Assembly (NCBI GenBank): GCA_036274895.1
Contig: DASUEU010000075.1
Span: forward strand, 1-64,000
Length of the DNA: 64,000 bases
From: CALMKX01 sp036274895
Lineage (GTDB): Bacteria; Acidobacteriota; Thermoanaerobaculia; Multivoradales; SZUA-115
Reading direction: 5' to 3'
This document shows, piece after piece, positions 51,632-59,379 of this stretch. The notes under the pieces are model-generated. The model was not told the DNA's origin and did no database searches. It saw nothing but the letters and a program-made list of their open reading frames with translations. The number at the start of each line of letters is the position of its first letter. Position 1 is the first letter of the stretch. The position numbers and the translations under genes are program-made.

Positions 51632-52366
51632 ATGACGACGTTTCTGCTGAGCCAGGCTGCCGTCGCTGCGGCGCCTTCGTCGCCGGGCCTCGCTGAAGCC
51701 TTCGGCCGCGCCGGCCTGATGGGCAAACTGGTCCTGGCCCTCTTGGTGGTGTTCTCGATCGCTTCCTGGGGCATCACGATCTGGAAGCTCCTGGCGCTGC
51801 GCCGGGCCGACCAGCAGACTCGGCACTTCCTCGCGGTCTTCGCCCGCTCGAGCAAGTTCAGCGAGATCGCCGCCAGCGCGCCCCAGCTCAAGGCCTCGCC
51901 CCTGGTCGGTGTCTTCCAGGCCGGGTGGGCCGAGATCGATGCCCAGATCAAGAGCGCCGAGCCGGTAGCCGGCACGGTCTCGGGTGAGCGGCGCTACCGG
52001 ATCCGCTCCCTCCCCGGCGTCGAGCGCAGCCTCGAGCGAGCAGTGCTCACCGAGCTCGGGGAGCTTTCCCGGGGTAACCAGTTCCTCGCCACCACCGCGG
52101 CCGCCACGCCGTTCATCGGCCTGTTCGGTACGGTCTGGGGGATCATGAGCTCCTTCGCCCAGATCGGTTTGACCGGCTCGACCTCCCTCGACGCCATCGC
52201 CCCCGGCATCGCCGAGGCGCTGATCAACACCGCCGCCGGCCTCGCCGCGGCGATTCCCGCCCTCGTCGCGTACAACCACTTTGCGCACCGGCTCAAGCGG
52301 CTGCGGGTGCGGATGCAGGACTTCGTGCTGGACTTCCTCAACCTGACCGAACGGAACTTCACCTGA
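51632..52366 (+). CDS. tolQ: TolQ/ExbB-type proton channel protein
   Basis: About 244 residues with three membrane helices (about 30-50, 150-172, 188-208). The motif TAAATPFIGLFGTVWGIMSSF and the following INTAAGLAAAIPALVAYN are typical. TolQ and TolR use the proton gradient to energise TolA during outer-membrane constriction. It opens a tolQ-tolR-tolA-tolB-pal-cpoB cluster, so TolQ is more likely than ExbB. Confidence 0.9.
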   Translation: MTTFLLSQAAVAAAPSSPGLAEAFGRAGLMGKLVLALLVVFSIASWGITIWKLLALRRADQQTRHFLAVFARSSKFSEIAASAPQLKASPLVGVFQAGWAEIDAQIKSAEPVAGTVSGERRYRIRSLPGVERSLERAVLTELGELSRGNQFLATTAAATPFIGLFGTVWGIMSSFAQIGLTGSTSLDAIAPGIAEALINTAAGLAAAIPALVAYNHFAHRLKRLRVRMQDFVLDFLNLTERNFT

Positions 52367-52788
52367 TGGCGCTCAACCTCGACGACGGCGACGAGCGGGC
52401 CCTGGCAGAGATCAACGTCACGCCCCTGGTGGACGTGATGCTGGTGCTGCTGATCATCTTCATGATCGCCGCGCCCCTGCTCCAGCAGGGCGTCAAGGTC
52501 AACCTGCCTCGCGCCCAGGCCGAGCCGCTGAAGGTCGAGACCCAGGACCCCCTGATCCTCACCGTCGCCAAGGACGGCCTGGTCTACCTCGGCAAGACCC
52601 CCATCCACTCCTCCCAACTGGTCGAGAGGGTGGTACCCACCCTGCGTTCTCGCAACCAGAGCAGTATCTTCCTCAAGGGGGACAAGGACGTGGCCTACGG
52701 CCGGATCCTCGAAGTCCTCGAGGTTCTGCGTCAGGGTGGGATCGTCGACGTCGGCCTGGTCACCGAGCCCCTGACTCCGGGCCGTTGA
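52366..52788 (+). CDS. tolR: TolR/ExbD-type protein
   Basis: About 140 residues. A cytosolic N-terminus and one membrane helix (VDVMLVLLIIFMIAAPLL, about 22-40) carry the essential proton-channel Asp in PLVDVM. A periplasmic domain with KGDKDVAYGRILEVLEVL follows. ATG 52366 overlaps the tolQ stop (TGATG). Confidence 0.92.
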   Translation: MALNLDDGDERALAEINVTPLVDVMLVLLIIFMIAAPLLQQGVKVNLPRAQAEPLKVETQDPLILTVAKDGLVYLGKTPIHSSQLVERVVPTLRSRNQSSIFLKGDKDVAYGRILEVLEVLRQGGIVDVGLVTEPLTPGR

Positions 52789-52799
52789 GCGAGGGTGCC

Positions 52800-53504
52800 G
52801 TGCGCGATCTGGTTACCGAGGTCCTGGCCGAGCGGCGACGCGGCAGCGGCAGCCGGGGCCTCGCTCTCGGCCTGGCCGCCGCGACTCTCCTCCACCTCCT
52901 GGCCCTGGCCGCCCTGGTCTACCGGCCCGGTGGCGATCGTCCGGCCCCGCGCCAGTTCGCACCGATCCGGATCGTCCCCCTCCAGGCCCTGGGAGGGCGG
53001 CCGGCGTCGCGTCCGGCTCCTCCCCGCCCCGAGCCCAAGCCCCGCGAGCAACCCCGCCCCCCCGAGCCGCCCCCGGCCAAGCCGGCGAAGACCCTGCCGG
53101 CACCGGCAAGACCCGCCCCCCAGGCCCTCCCCCAGCCCGAGCCCGAAGGGACGGCAGCCCAGGCCGGCAGCGCCGCGGGCAACGCGGCCGGCAATTCGGC
53201 CTTCGGCGCCGCCCAGATCGAGGGGCTGGATCCGGACTTCAAATACGACTACTACGTCGACCGCATGCTGGCGCTGATCTTCGCCCAGTGGCAACGGCCC
53301 ACCACGGACGGAGAGGTGCGCACCGTGGTGCGCTTCGTGGTGCAGAAGAACGGCACCATCACCGACCTCGAGATCGAGGAGGAATCGGGTTTTTCGTCCT
53401 TCGACATCGCCGCCCTGCGCGCCGTGCGCAACGCCAGCCCCTTGCCCCGGTTGCCCGTGAGCTACCGCAAGGACGCCTTGACCGTGACCCTGATCGTTCG
53501 CTAG
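52800..53504 (+). CDS. TolA/TonB-like energy transducer
   Basis: About 234 residues. One membrane helix (about 20-42) is followed by a Pro/Ala/Glu-rich stretch (about 50-130) that could span the periplasm, and then a TonB/TolA C-terminal domain (VRFVVQKNGTITDLEIEEES, then LPRLPVSYRKD). Position in the Tol operon argues for the TolA role. GTG 52800 has GAGGG just upstream; TTG 52785, overlapping the tolR stop, is an alternative. Confidence 0.85.
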   Translation: MRDLVTEVLAERRRGSGSRGLALGLAAATLLHLLALAALVYRPGGDRPAPRQFAPIRIVPLQALGGRPASRPAPPRPEPKPREQPRPPEPPPAKPAKTLPAPARPAPQALPQPEPEGTAAQAGSAAGNAAGNSAFGAAQIEGLDPDFKYDYYVDRMLALIFAQWQRPTTDGEVRTVVRFVVQKNGTITDLEIEEESGFSSFDIAALRAVRNASPLPRLPVSYRKDALTVTLIVR

Positions 53505-53524
53505 CCGTCCGCGGAGGACTCCCG

Positions 53525-54880
53525 ATGCTCCGATGGTCCGCGTTGTCCCTCATCCTCGTCGCCGCCCTGGGCATCGCCACCCTGGCCCAGCCGCCGGTGC
53601 CACCGACGGAGCCTGAGCCTCCCCCTGCGGCCGCGAGCGACGTGGTGGTGGAGCTTTCCGGCGGCACCGCCGACCTGCTGCGGCTGGCCCTGCCCGCCTT
53701 CAGGCAGCCCGAGATCCTGGCCGGGGCCGCACGCGATGCCGCCACCGAGGTCGAGAGGACTCTGCGCGCGGATCTCGATGCCACCGAGGTCTTCGCCGTC
53801 CAGGGCCCCACCGAGCTTGCAGTCCTCAGCCTCACGGGCGACCCGGCGTCGGACCTCGTGCAGGTCCAGTCGCTGGGCAACCAGTTCCTGCTCTCCGCCA
53901 CCCTCCTGCGCGAGGCGGACCGCCTGGTCCTCGAGGCCACTCTCTTCGACCTGTCGGCGGGAAAATCGATCCTCGGCAAGCGCTACCGCGCGGGCTTCGA
54001 CCGCGCCCGGGACGTCGCCCACACCCTGGCCGACGAGATTCTCGCTTTCTTGACCGGTCGCGCCGGCATCGCCCGCACTTCGATCGCCTTCGTCTCGGAT
54101 CGTGACCAGACCGGGCGCAAGGAGATCTACCTGATGGACTACGACGGCTTCAACCAGCGCCGCCTCACCGCTCATCGCTCGACGTCCCTCTCCCCTTCCT
54201 GGACGAGCGACGGCCAGACCATCGGCTACACCTCCTTCTTCTCCGGCACCCCGGCCATCTACACCGCTGACGTCGCCACCGGCCGCAAGTCACCGGTCGT
54301 GACCTCCGGCCGCTTCAACGTCACGCCCAGCTTCTCCCCCGACGGTCAGCGCGTTGCCTTCGCCCGCTCCCTCGACGGCAACATCGAGATTTTCTCCGCC
54401 TCGGCCGCGGGTACCGACCTGCGCCAACTCACCCATTCTTCGGCCATCGACACCAACCCCGCCTGGAGCCCCAAGGCCAACGAGGTCGCCTTCACCTCGA
54501 GCCGCGGCGGCAGCCCCCAGATCTACCTGATGGACCCGGAGGGCACCAACGTGCGGCGGATCAGCTTCGAAGGCGAGTACAACGACAACGCGGCCTGGGG
54601 TCCGGACGGCACGGAGGTGGCCTACTCGAGCCGCCGCAACGGCCGCTTCCAGATCGTGGTCACCAACATCGTCACCCTGGAAACCCGAGTCCTCACCAGC
54701 GGACCGGCCAACAGCGAGGATCCGTCCTTCTCCCCCGACGGCCGGTGGCTGGTGTTCAGCCGCAAGGAGAAGGGTCGTACCGCGATCTGGATGATGAGCG
54801 CCAAGGACGGCGCCGGCCAGCGCGCGATCACCTCCGAAGGCAACAACGACTCACCTTCCTGGTCACCCTATCCGCGCTGA
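53525..54880 (+). CDS. tolB: Periplasmic beta-propeller protein TolB
   Basis: About 451 residues. A signal peptide (about 1-22) is followed by the TolB N-terminal domain (about 40-175) and a six-bladed WD40-like/PD40 propeller. Its repeats are of the type NPAWSPKANEVAFTSSRGG and DPSFSPDGRWLVFSRKEKG. TolB links TolA, Pal and outer-membrane partners. GGAGG precedes ATG 53525. Confidence 0.94.
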   Translation: MLRWSALSLILVAALGIATLAQPPVPPTEPEPPPAAASDVVVELSGGTADLLRLALPAFRQPEILAGAARDAATEVERTLRADLDATEVFAVQGPTELAVLSLTGDPASDLVQVQSLGNQFLLSATLLREADRLVLEATLFDLSAGKSILGKRYRAGFDRARDVAHTLADEILAFLTGRAGIARTSIAFVSDRDQTGRKEIYLMDYDGFNQRRLTAHRSTSLSPSWTSDGQTIGYTSFFSGTPAIYTADVATGRKSPVVTSGRFNVTPSFSPDGQRVAFARSLDGNIEIFSASAAGTDLRQLTHSSAIDTNPAWSPKANEVAFTSSRGGSPQIYLMDPEGTNVRRISFEGEYNDNAAWGPDGTEVAYSSRRNGRFQIVVTNIVTLETRVLTSGPANSEDPSFSPDGRWLVFSRKEKGRTAIWMMSAKDGAGQRAITSEGNNDSPSWSPYPR

Positions 54881-54930
54881 CGCTCGGCCCACTAACTCGC
54901 AGGATGTCATTGGTTTGCAGCCGCCAACCG

Positions 54931-54959
54931 TTGCGTGGAAACAGCTCCAATGCTAGATT
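54931..54959 (+). promoter_or_regulatory. Promoter of pal-cpoB
   Basis: TTGCGT (54931-54936), a 17-bp spacer and TAGATT (54954-54959) in the 139-bp gap after tolB. The leader is about 55 nt and, unlike most genes here, holds a clear GGAGG before ATG 55020. Confidence 0.55.
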
Positions 54960-55019
54960 CCGCGGCAACGCCGCGCTTCGGCTGAACGCCACCCGATCGA
55001 ACCTGGAGGATCCCCCCCC

Positions 55020-55607
55020 ATGACCCGCCGCCTGCTGCTCGTGACCGCCTGCTCCTTCGCCCTGGTCTTCGCCCTCGGCTGTCCGAAGAAGAAGCCGGCT
55101 CCTCCGGCGGAAGAGATCCAGATGGAGACCAAGGCGATCGAGCCCCCGCCGGCCAAGCCTACCCAGGAGATCCCGACCCGGCCCGACACCACGGCCGCCG
55201 ACCAGCGGGAGGTCAACCCCCTGGACTCCGAGGACCTGCGGGTGGTCAATACCGAGGCACGCCGCCAGGGCTTCACTCCCAATGTCTACTTCGACTACAA
55301 CAAGAGCGATCTCAAGCCTGAGGTCATCGAGGCGCTTTCGCGCAACGCCGAGTTCCTGCGCGCCAATCCTCGCTTCACCGTCACCGTCGAAGGTCATTGC
55401 GACGAGCGCGGCACCAACGAGTACAACCTCGCCCTGGGCGAGCGCCGGGCCAACGCTGCCAAGTCTTACCTGGTGAGCCTCGGCGTGGCCGCGGACCGGA
55501 TGGTGACCACCAGCTACGGCGAGGAGCGCCCGGTGTGCAGCGTCTCCGAGGAGAGCTGCTGGTCTCAGAACCGCCGGGCCTTCCTGGTCATCACGGGTCG
55601 CCGGTAG
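55020..55607 (+). CDS. pal: Peptidoglycan-associated lipoprotein Pal
   Basis: About 195 residues. The signal sequence ends at a lipobox (FALGC, Cys near 21). A Pro/Lys-rich linker leads to an OmpA-like peptidoglycan-binding domain (VYFDYNKSDLKPE, VEGHCDERGTNEYNLALGERRA, SYGEERP). Pal holds the outer membrane to the wall and is recycled by TolB. It has its own promoter as well as lying in the tol cluster. Confidence 0.95.
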   Translation: MTRRLLLVTACSFALVFALGCPKKKPAPPAEEIQMETKAIEPPPAKPTQEIPTRPDTTAADQREVNPLDSEDLRVVNTEARRQGFTPNVYFDYNKSDLKPEVIEALSRNAEFLRANPRFTVTVEGHCDERGTNEYNLALGERRANAAKSYLVSLGVAADRMVTTSYGEERPVCSVSEESCWSQNRRAFLVITGRR

Positions 55608-55611
55608 AGCG

Positions 55612-56424
55612 ATGACCAGGTCAGCTCATACCGCAGCGGGCTCCGTGCTCCTGCTCGGAGCCGCCCTGATCTCGAGCGGCTGCGTCTCGACCCAGGACAT
55701 CGAGGCCTTGCAGTCACAGATCGCCAACCTCGAGCGCCAGCTGCTGCAGATCCAGACCCAGTCGCCCACCAAGACCGAGGTCCAGGCTCTGGCGGCCCAG
55801 GTCTCGAAGCAGAACGAAGGGCTGCTCAAGTCCGAGGCGGACATGCAGCTGCGTCTCGATCAGCTGAGCAGCCAGATCGAGGCGTTGCAGTCCCGTCTGG
55901 AGGACACCAACTACCGGTTGGGCAACCTCTCGCAGCAGATCGCCGCCACCAACCAGGAGCTCAAGGCTTTCCGGGCTCAGCAGCGCCTGGCGCCGGTCGA
56001 GGTGGACCCCAACGCCCCGCCTGCGCCGCCACCGGCCCAGGTCGATACCGACCCCCGTGCCCTCTACGACGCCGCCTACAGCGACTATGTGCGGGGTAGC
56101 TACGACCTGGCGATCCGACAGTTCCAGGAGTACCTGACCGCCTTCCCCACTACCGACCTCGCCGACAACGCCGCCTACTGGATCGGCGAGTGCTACTACC
56201 GGCAGAAGAAGTTCAAGGAAGCGATCACCGAGTTCGATCGGGTGCTCGAGCGCTATGCCGGCAGCGACAAGGTACCGAGCGCCTTGCTCAAGAAGGGCTA
56301 TGCCTACCTCGAGCTGGGGCAGCGTTCCCAGGGCGTGGCCCAGCTCCAGAAGGTGATCCGCGAGTATCCGAAGAGCGACGAGGCCAGCCTGGCCCGCCAG
56401 CGCATCAAGGAGCTCGGCGGTTGA
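55612..56424 (+). CDS. cpoB: Cell division coordinator CpoB (YbgF)
   Basis: About 270 residues. The signal has a possible lipobox (ISSGC, Cys near 24), so it may be a lipoprotein, unlike E. coli CpoB. A trimerising coiled coil (about 28-115, rich in Gln) and a Pro-rich linker are followed by three TPR-like repeats (about 150-268, ALYDAAYSDYVRGSYDLAI onward). CpoB links Tol-Pal action to wall synthesis. Start 4 nt after pal. Confidence 0.9.
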   Translation: MTRSAHTAAGSVLLLGAALISSGCVSTQDIEALQSQIANLERQLLQIQTQSPTKTEVQALAAQVSKQNEGLLKSEADMQLRLDQLSSQIEALQSRLEDTNYRLGNLSQQIAATNQELKAFRAQQRLAPVEVDPNAPPAPPPAQVDTDPRALYDAAYSDYVRGSYDLAIRQFQEYLTAFPTTDLADNAAYWIGECYYRQKKFKEAITEFDRVLERYAGSDKVPSALLKKGYAYLELGQRSQGVAQLQKVIREYPKSDEASLARQRIKELGG

Positions 56425-56450
56425 CGTAGAGCCTTCTGCCTTGCTAGGCT
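56421..56450 (+). promoter_or_regulatory. rpsT promoter
   Basis: TTGACG (56421-56426, overlapping the cpoB stop), an 18-bp spacer and TAGGCT (56445-56450). The leader to ATG 56528 is about 70 nt and contains the ribosome site AGGAAGAAGGAAAG. Confidence 0.55.
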
Positions 56451-56527
56451 GCCGGCTTTGACGCCGCACCCTCGACACCGACGATCCGTCTTGAACCAAG
56501 AGCCAGGAAGAAGGAAAGACCCGGAAC

Positions 56528-56791
56528 ATGGCGAACAACAAGTCCGCTGAGAAGCGCAACCGTCAGACGCTGGTGCGCAACGCCCGCAATCGCGCCAACC
56601 GCAGCACCCTGCGCACGGCGATCAAGAAGCTGCGTTCGGCGTTGGAGACCGGTAACCGCGAGGCCGCTCAAGCCCTGCTGCCCGACACCCTCCGCACCAT
56701 CGACGTCTCGGCGCGCAAGAGCGTCATCCACGGCAACACCGCCTCTCGCTACAAGTCCCGCCTCTCCCGCGCCGTCGCCGGCCTCGGCTAG
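56528..56791 (+). CDS. rpsT: 30S ribosomal protein S20
   Basis: 87 residues, very basic, starting MANNKSAEKRNRQ with the S20 core RNRANRSTLRTAIKKLR and the C-terminal VIHGNTASRYKSRLSRAV. It binds 16S rRNA early in 30S assembly. Strong purine-rich ribosome site. The following 110 bp hold a large inverted repeat. Confidence 0.96.
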   Translation: MANNKSAEKRNRQTLVRNARNRANRSTLRTAIKKLRSALETGNREAAQALLPDTLRTIDVSARKSVIHGNTASRYKSRLSRAVAGLG

Positions 56792-56808
56792 CCCCCTGCC
56801 TACCCCCC

Positions 56809-56882
56809 GGGCGGACACACTGGTCCGCCCCTGCGAAGCAGTTGCGAGTTCTGGTGGTAGGGGCGGACCAACGTGTCCGCCC
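56809..56882. repeat. Nested inverted repeat (REP/MITE-like) after rpsT
   Basis: Two 23-nt arms, 56809-56831 and 56860-56882, are inverted copies matching at 21 of 23 positions. Each arm is itself built of GGGCGGACAC and GGTCCGCCCC blocks, so smaller hairpins can also form. Total length 74 bp with a 28-nt centre. It lies between convergent rpsT and lptE and may serve as a two-way terminator or be a dispersed repeat; only one copy is visible in this window. Confidence 0.7.
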
Positions 56883-56901
56883 TTCTCGCACCCCTTTCTC
56901 C

Positions 56902-57453
56902 TCAGAATCCCTCGAGCAGGTCGGTGATCACCGTCTCGGCGAAGCGGCCCGCCGCCTCGCGCAGCGCGGTGTCCTCCTGATCGAAGTAGACGCCCTGGGA
57001 GATCTGCAGCTGGTAGTTCTCCTGGAAGAGGTAGCTCTCGTTCTGCCACAGCACCGTCTGGTTGGTGTCGGTCCGCCGGAAGGACATCTGGGCCTCGATC
57101 CGCACCTGGTAGTCGGTGGCGCGGCCCTCGCTGTCGAAGGTCACCGGAAAGACGCTGAAGCCGGTGACCGAGCCCGTCAGCTCGGCGTCCGCCTCGGCTC
57201 CGGAGCGCACCACCGTGAAGCGGGGGCGGGTCAGCAGCTCGTCGGCGATGGCGCTGGTCAGGAACTGCTCGACCTGCGAGCGGGTGGTGCGGTTCTCGAG
57301 CGGCCGAACGAAGACGCGCCGGACGTCCTCCGGGAGGTTCTGAGCTCGGCCCACCAGGGCGTAACCGCAGCCGGAAAGCATCGGCGCCACGAGGGCCAGG
57401 AGGAGTAGGGCGCCGCAGGGGCGAATCCGCGGTTTCAAGGGGAGCTTCATCAT
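56902..57453 (-). CDS. lptE: LPS assembly lipoprotein LptE
   Basis: About 183 residues. The signal peptide ends in lipobox LSGC (Cys near 29), followed by GYALVGRAQNLPEDVRRVFV, typical of the LptE/RlpB family in deep-branching Gram-negatives. It should plug the LptD barrel in the outer membrane; LptD is not in the window. ATG 57453 overlaps the nusB stop (ATGA) with GGAAGG upstream; the next codon is also ATG. Confidence 0.82.
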   Translation of the reverse strand: MMKLPLKPRIRPCGALLLLALVAPMLSGCGYALVGRAQNLPEDVRRVFVRPLENRTTRSQVEQFLTSAIADELLTRPRFTVVRSGAEADAELTGSVTGFSVFPVTFDSEGRATDYQVRIEAQMSFRRTDTNQTVLWQNESYLFQENYQLQISQGVYFDQEDTALREAAGRFAETVITDLLEGF

Positions 57454-57923
57454 GCCTTCCTTCCTGAGGATGTGGGCAGCAGCTGGTGAGAGCGCAAGAG
57501 GCCATCGAGGAGGCCGTTGATGAACCTGCCGGACTGCTCGGAGCCGAAGCGCTTGGCCAGCTCGATGGCCTCGTCGACCACTACCAGTTGGGGGGTCTCC
57601 GGCTCGAAGAAGAGCTCGAAGGCGGCCAGGCGGAGGATGTTGCGGTCGACCGGGGGCATCCGCTCCAGGCGCCAGTTGTCGGCCTGGAGCTGGATCCGCT
57701 CATCGATCGCGGTTCGCTCCTCGAGCACGCCATGGACCAGCTTCTTGGCGTACTCGAACGCCTCGCGCACCGTGCGGCGGTGGGCTTCGGGATCGCCCTG
57801 GCTGTCGCGCAAGGCGTCGGTCAGGTCGAAGCAGGCAATCACCTCTCCGGCCGAGCTGCCACCCATCTCGCTCTGGTAGAGCATCTGGATCGCCATCTCG
57901 CGGGCCAGCCGTCGCTTCCCCAC
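57450..57923 (-). CDS. nusB: Transcription antitermination factor NusB
   Basis: About 157 residues. The N-terminus GKRRLAREMAIQMLYQ and the C-terminal VVDEAIELAKRFGSEQSGRFINGLLDGL are diagnostic. NusB with NusE binds boxA and promotes rRNA antitermination. GTG 57923 is chosen because GAGG lies 5 nt upstream and the family N-terminus starts there; TTG 57947, overlapping the ribH stop, would add eight residues. The ribH-nusB pairing is common in bacteria. Confidence 0.93.
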   Translation of the reverse strand: MGKRRLAREMAIQMLYQSEMGGSSAGEVIACFDLTDALRDSQGDPEAHRRTVREAFEYAKKLVHGVLEERTAIDERIQLQADNWRLERMPPVDRNILRLAAFELFFEPETPQLVVVDEAIELAKRFGSEQSGRFINGLLDGLLRSHQLLPTSSGRKA

Positions 57924-57943
57924 CTGGGCCTCACGCGCCGGAC

Positions 57944-58423
57944 TCAACCGGCGCTCCCGGCACGCAACCGCGAGAAGAGATCCGCCATCTCGAGGGCGGC
58001 CAGGGCGGCTTCCCAGCCCTTGTTGCCCGCTTTGCCGCCGGAACGCTCGGTGGCCTGCTGGCTGTCAGCGCAGGTCAGTACCCCGAAGGCGACCGGGATC
58101 CGGTGACGACTGGCCACGGCAGCCGTGCCGCTTGCCGCCTGGCTGCAGATGTAGTCGAAGTGCGGGGTCTCGCCTTTGATGACGACGCCCAAGGCGATCA
58201 AGGCGTCCACCTGCCCCGCGGCCGCCAGCTCCTCCAGCGCCTGAGGGATCTCCCAGGCTCCGGGCACTCGCACCAGATGCAGGTCGGCCTCGGCGACACC
58301 GTGGCGCAGGAGGCAGTCGACGGCTCCCCGCACCAGGTTCTCCACCAGCCGCTCGTTGAAGCGAGAGGCGACGAGACCGAAGCGCTTACCGCGCCCTTCG
58401 AAAAGGCCGACCGTTTGTCTCAT
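57944..58423 (-). CDS. ribH: 6,7-dimethyl-8-ribityllumazine synthase
   Basis: About 159 residues. Motifs FGLVASRFNERLVENL, VPGAWEIPQALEELA, IALGVVIKGETPHFDYI (with the catalytic His) and PVAFGVLTC define the family. It makes the direct riboflavin precursor. ATG 58423 lies only 16 nt after the 3' end of tRNA-Pro, so the gene may be co-transcribed with the tRNA. No other rib gene is present here. Confidence 0.95.
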   Translation of the reverse strand: MRQTVGLFEGRGKRFGLVASRFNERLVENLVRGAVDCLLRHGVAEADLHLVRVPGAWEIPQALEELAAAGQVDALIALGVVIKGETPHFDYICSQAASGTAAVASRHRIPVAFGVLTCADSQQATERSGGKAGNKGWEAALAALEMADLFSRLRAGSAG

Positions 58424-58439
58424 GTCGTTGGGAGGAAAT

Positions 58440-58516
58440 TGGTCGGGACGCCGGGATTTGAACCCGGGACCCCCTGAACCCCATTCAGGTACGCTACCAG
58501 ACTGCGCCACGTCCCG
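58440..58516 (-). tRNA. tRNA-Pro (anticodon GGG)
   Basis: Minus strand. Acceptor CGGGACG (58516-58510) pairs with CGTCCCG (58450-58444), followed by A and encoded CCA (58442-58440). The anticodon stem CCTGA/TCAGG encloses the loop ATGGGGT, giving GGG. No separate promoter is evident in the 30 nt after merR. Confidence 0.95.
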
Positions 58517-58546
58517 ACCGAAGAAAGGGCACCTTCGACTGCCACC

Positions 58547-58975
58547 TCAGCGTAGGCGGGCCAGGATCTCGCGAGCCTGGGTGAGGGCCTCCTCTACGCC
58601 TTGGCGGATGGTTTCTATCCGCTCGGCTGCCTGGGTGTCAAGCTCGAGCTCACCTCGCTCGGACGGGGGAGGTTCCGCGTTCGTTTCGATCCGGGGAGCC
58701 GACGGTCGCAGACTGGGCCCGCCGGCCGCCATCTCGGTTTCGAGCTTCTTCTTGGCCCCGGCGATGGTGAAGCCCTCCTGGTAGAGGAGCTCCTTGATGC
58801 GCCGGATGATCGCCAGCTCGGCCTCGCTGTAGACGCGCTGCCCCGACCGGCTCTTGCTCGGCGCAAGCACGGGGAACTCCGTCTCCCAGTAGCGCAGAAC
58901 GTAAGGCTGGATGTCGAGGAGGCGGCACGCCTCACCGATCTTGTAGTAGAGGCGCTTGGCCTCGGCTTCGCTCAT
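58547..58975 (-). CDS. MerR-family regulator
   Basis: About 142 residues. The N-terminal winged helix (YYKIGEACRLLDIQPYVLRYWETEFP, RVYSEAELAIIRRIKELL) is followed by a Pro-rich linker and a C-terminal coiled coil (about 110-142), but no effector domain with metal-binding Cys. This short type commonly sits next to ihfA. ATG 58975 overlaps the ihfA stop. Confidence 0.88.
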   Translation of the reverse strand: MSEAEAKRLYYKIGEACRLLDIQPYVLRYWETEFPVLAPSKSRSGQRVYSEAELAIIRRIKELLYQEGFTIAGAKKKLETEMAAGGPSLRPSAPRIETNAEPPPSERGELELDTQAAERIETIRQGVEEALTQAREILARLR

Positions 58976-59298
58976 TCAGAGGACTTCAGCCGGCGCGCCG
59001 GCTTGAACGAGAGCCCCTTGTGGGCAGGGATGACGATGCGCTCGCCGTTGGTGGGGTTGACGCCCACCCGCCCCGGACGGGCCGTGATCTCGAAGCTCCC
59101 GAAGTTCTTGATCCGGACCGGACGGCCATCCCCCAGGGTGGTCTTGACCGTCGAGAAGATCGCTTCGACGATGTCGGATGCCTCGTCCTTGGTCAAGCCC
59201 CCATGTCGCTGGTAGACGGCATCGATGAGATCCGCCTTGGTCAGGCCTTTGCGGCCCTCCTGGACGTCTTTCTTGCCAGCCACTTCAGCGCACCCCAC
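58972..59298 (-). CDS. ihfA: Integration host factor alpha / HU-like DNA-binding protein
   Basis: About 108 residues. The HU/IHF fold is clear: LTKADLIDAVYQRHGGLTKDEASDIVEAIF, RIKNFGSFEITARPGR and the beta-arm NPTNGERIVIPAHKGLSFKP. The arm residues and the IHF-type spacing favour the alpha subunit. GTG 59298 is used; GTG 59283 is equally possible and removes five residues. The first 20 residues are not part of the fold. It is followed by merR. Confidence 0.88.
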   Translation of the reverse strand: MGCAEVAGKKDVQEGRKGLTKADLIDAVYQRHGGLTKDEASDIVEAIFSTVKTTLGDGRPVRIKNFGSFEITARPGRVGVNPTNGERIVIPAHKGLSFKPARRLKSSE

Positions 59299-59337
59299 CG
59301 TTCCTGACCGAATCCGGAAGCGTAAAGTATGACATGA

Positions 59338-59366
59338 AGTATATGGGTAGAAGGGCGCATGGGCAA
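59338..59366 (-). promoter_or_regulatory. Promoter of ihfA-merR
   Basis: On the minus strand TTGCCC (59366-59361), a 17-bp spacer and TATACT (59343-59338). It occupies the short gap after der and gives a leader of about 35-50 nt. Confidence 0.6.
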
Positions 59367-59379
59367 GGGCTTTTCGCGC

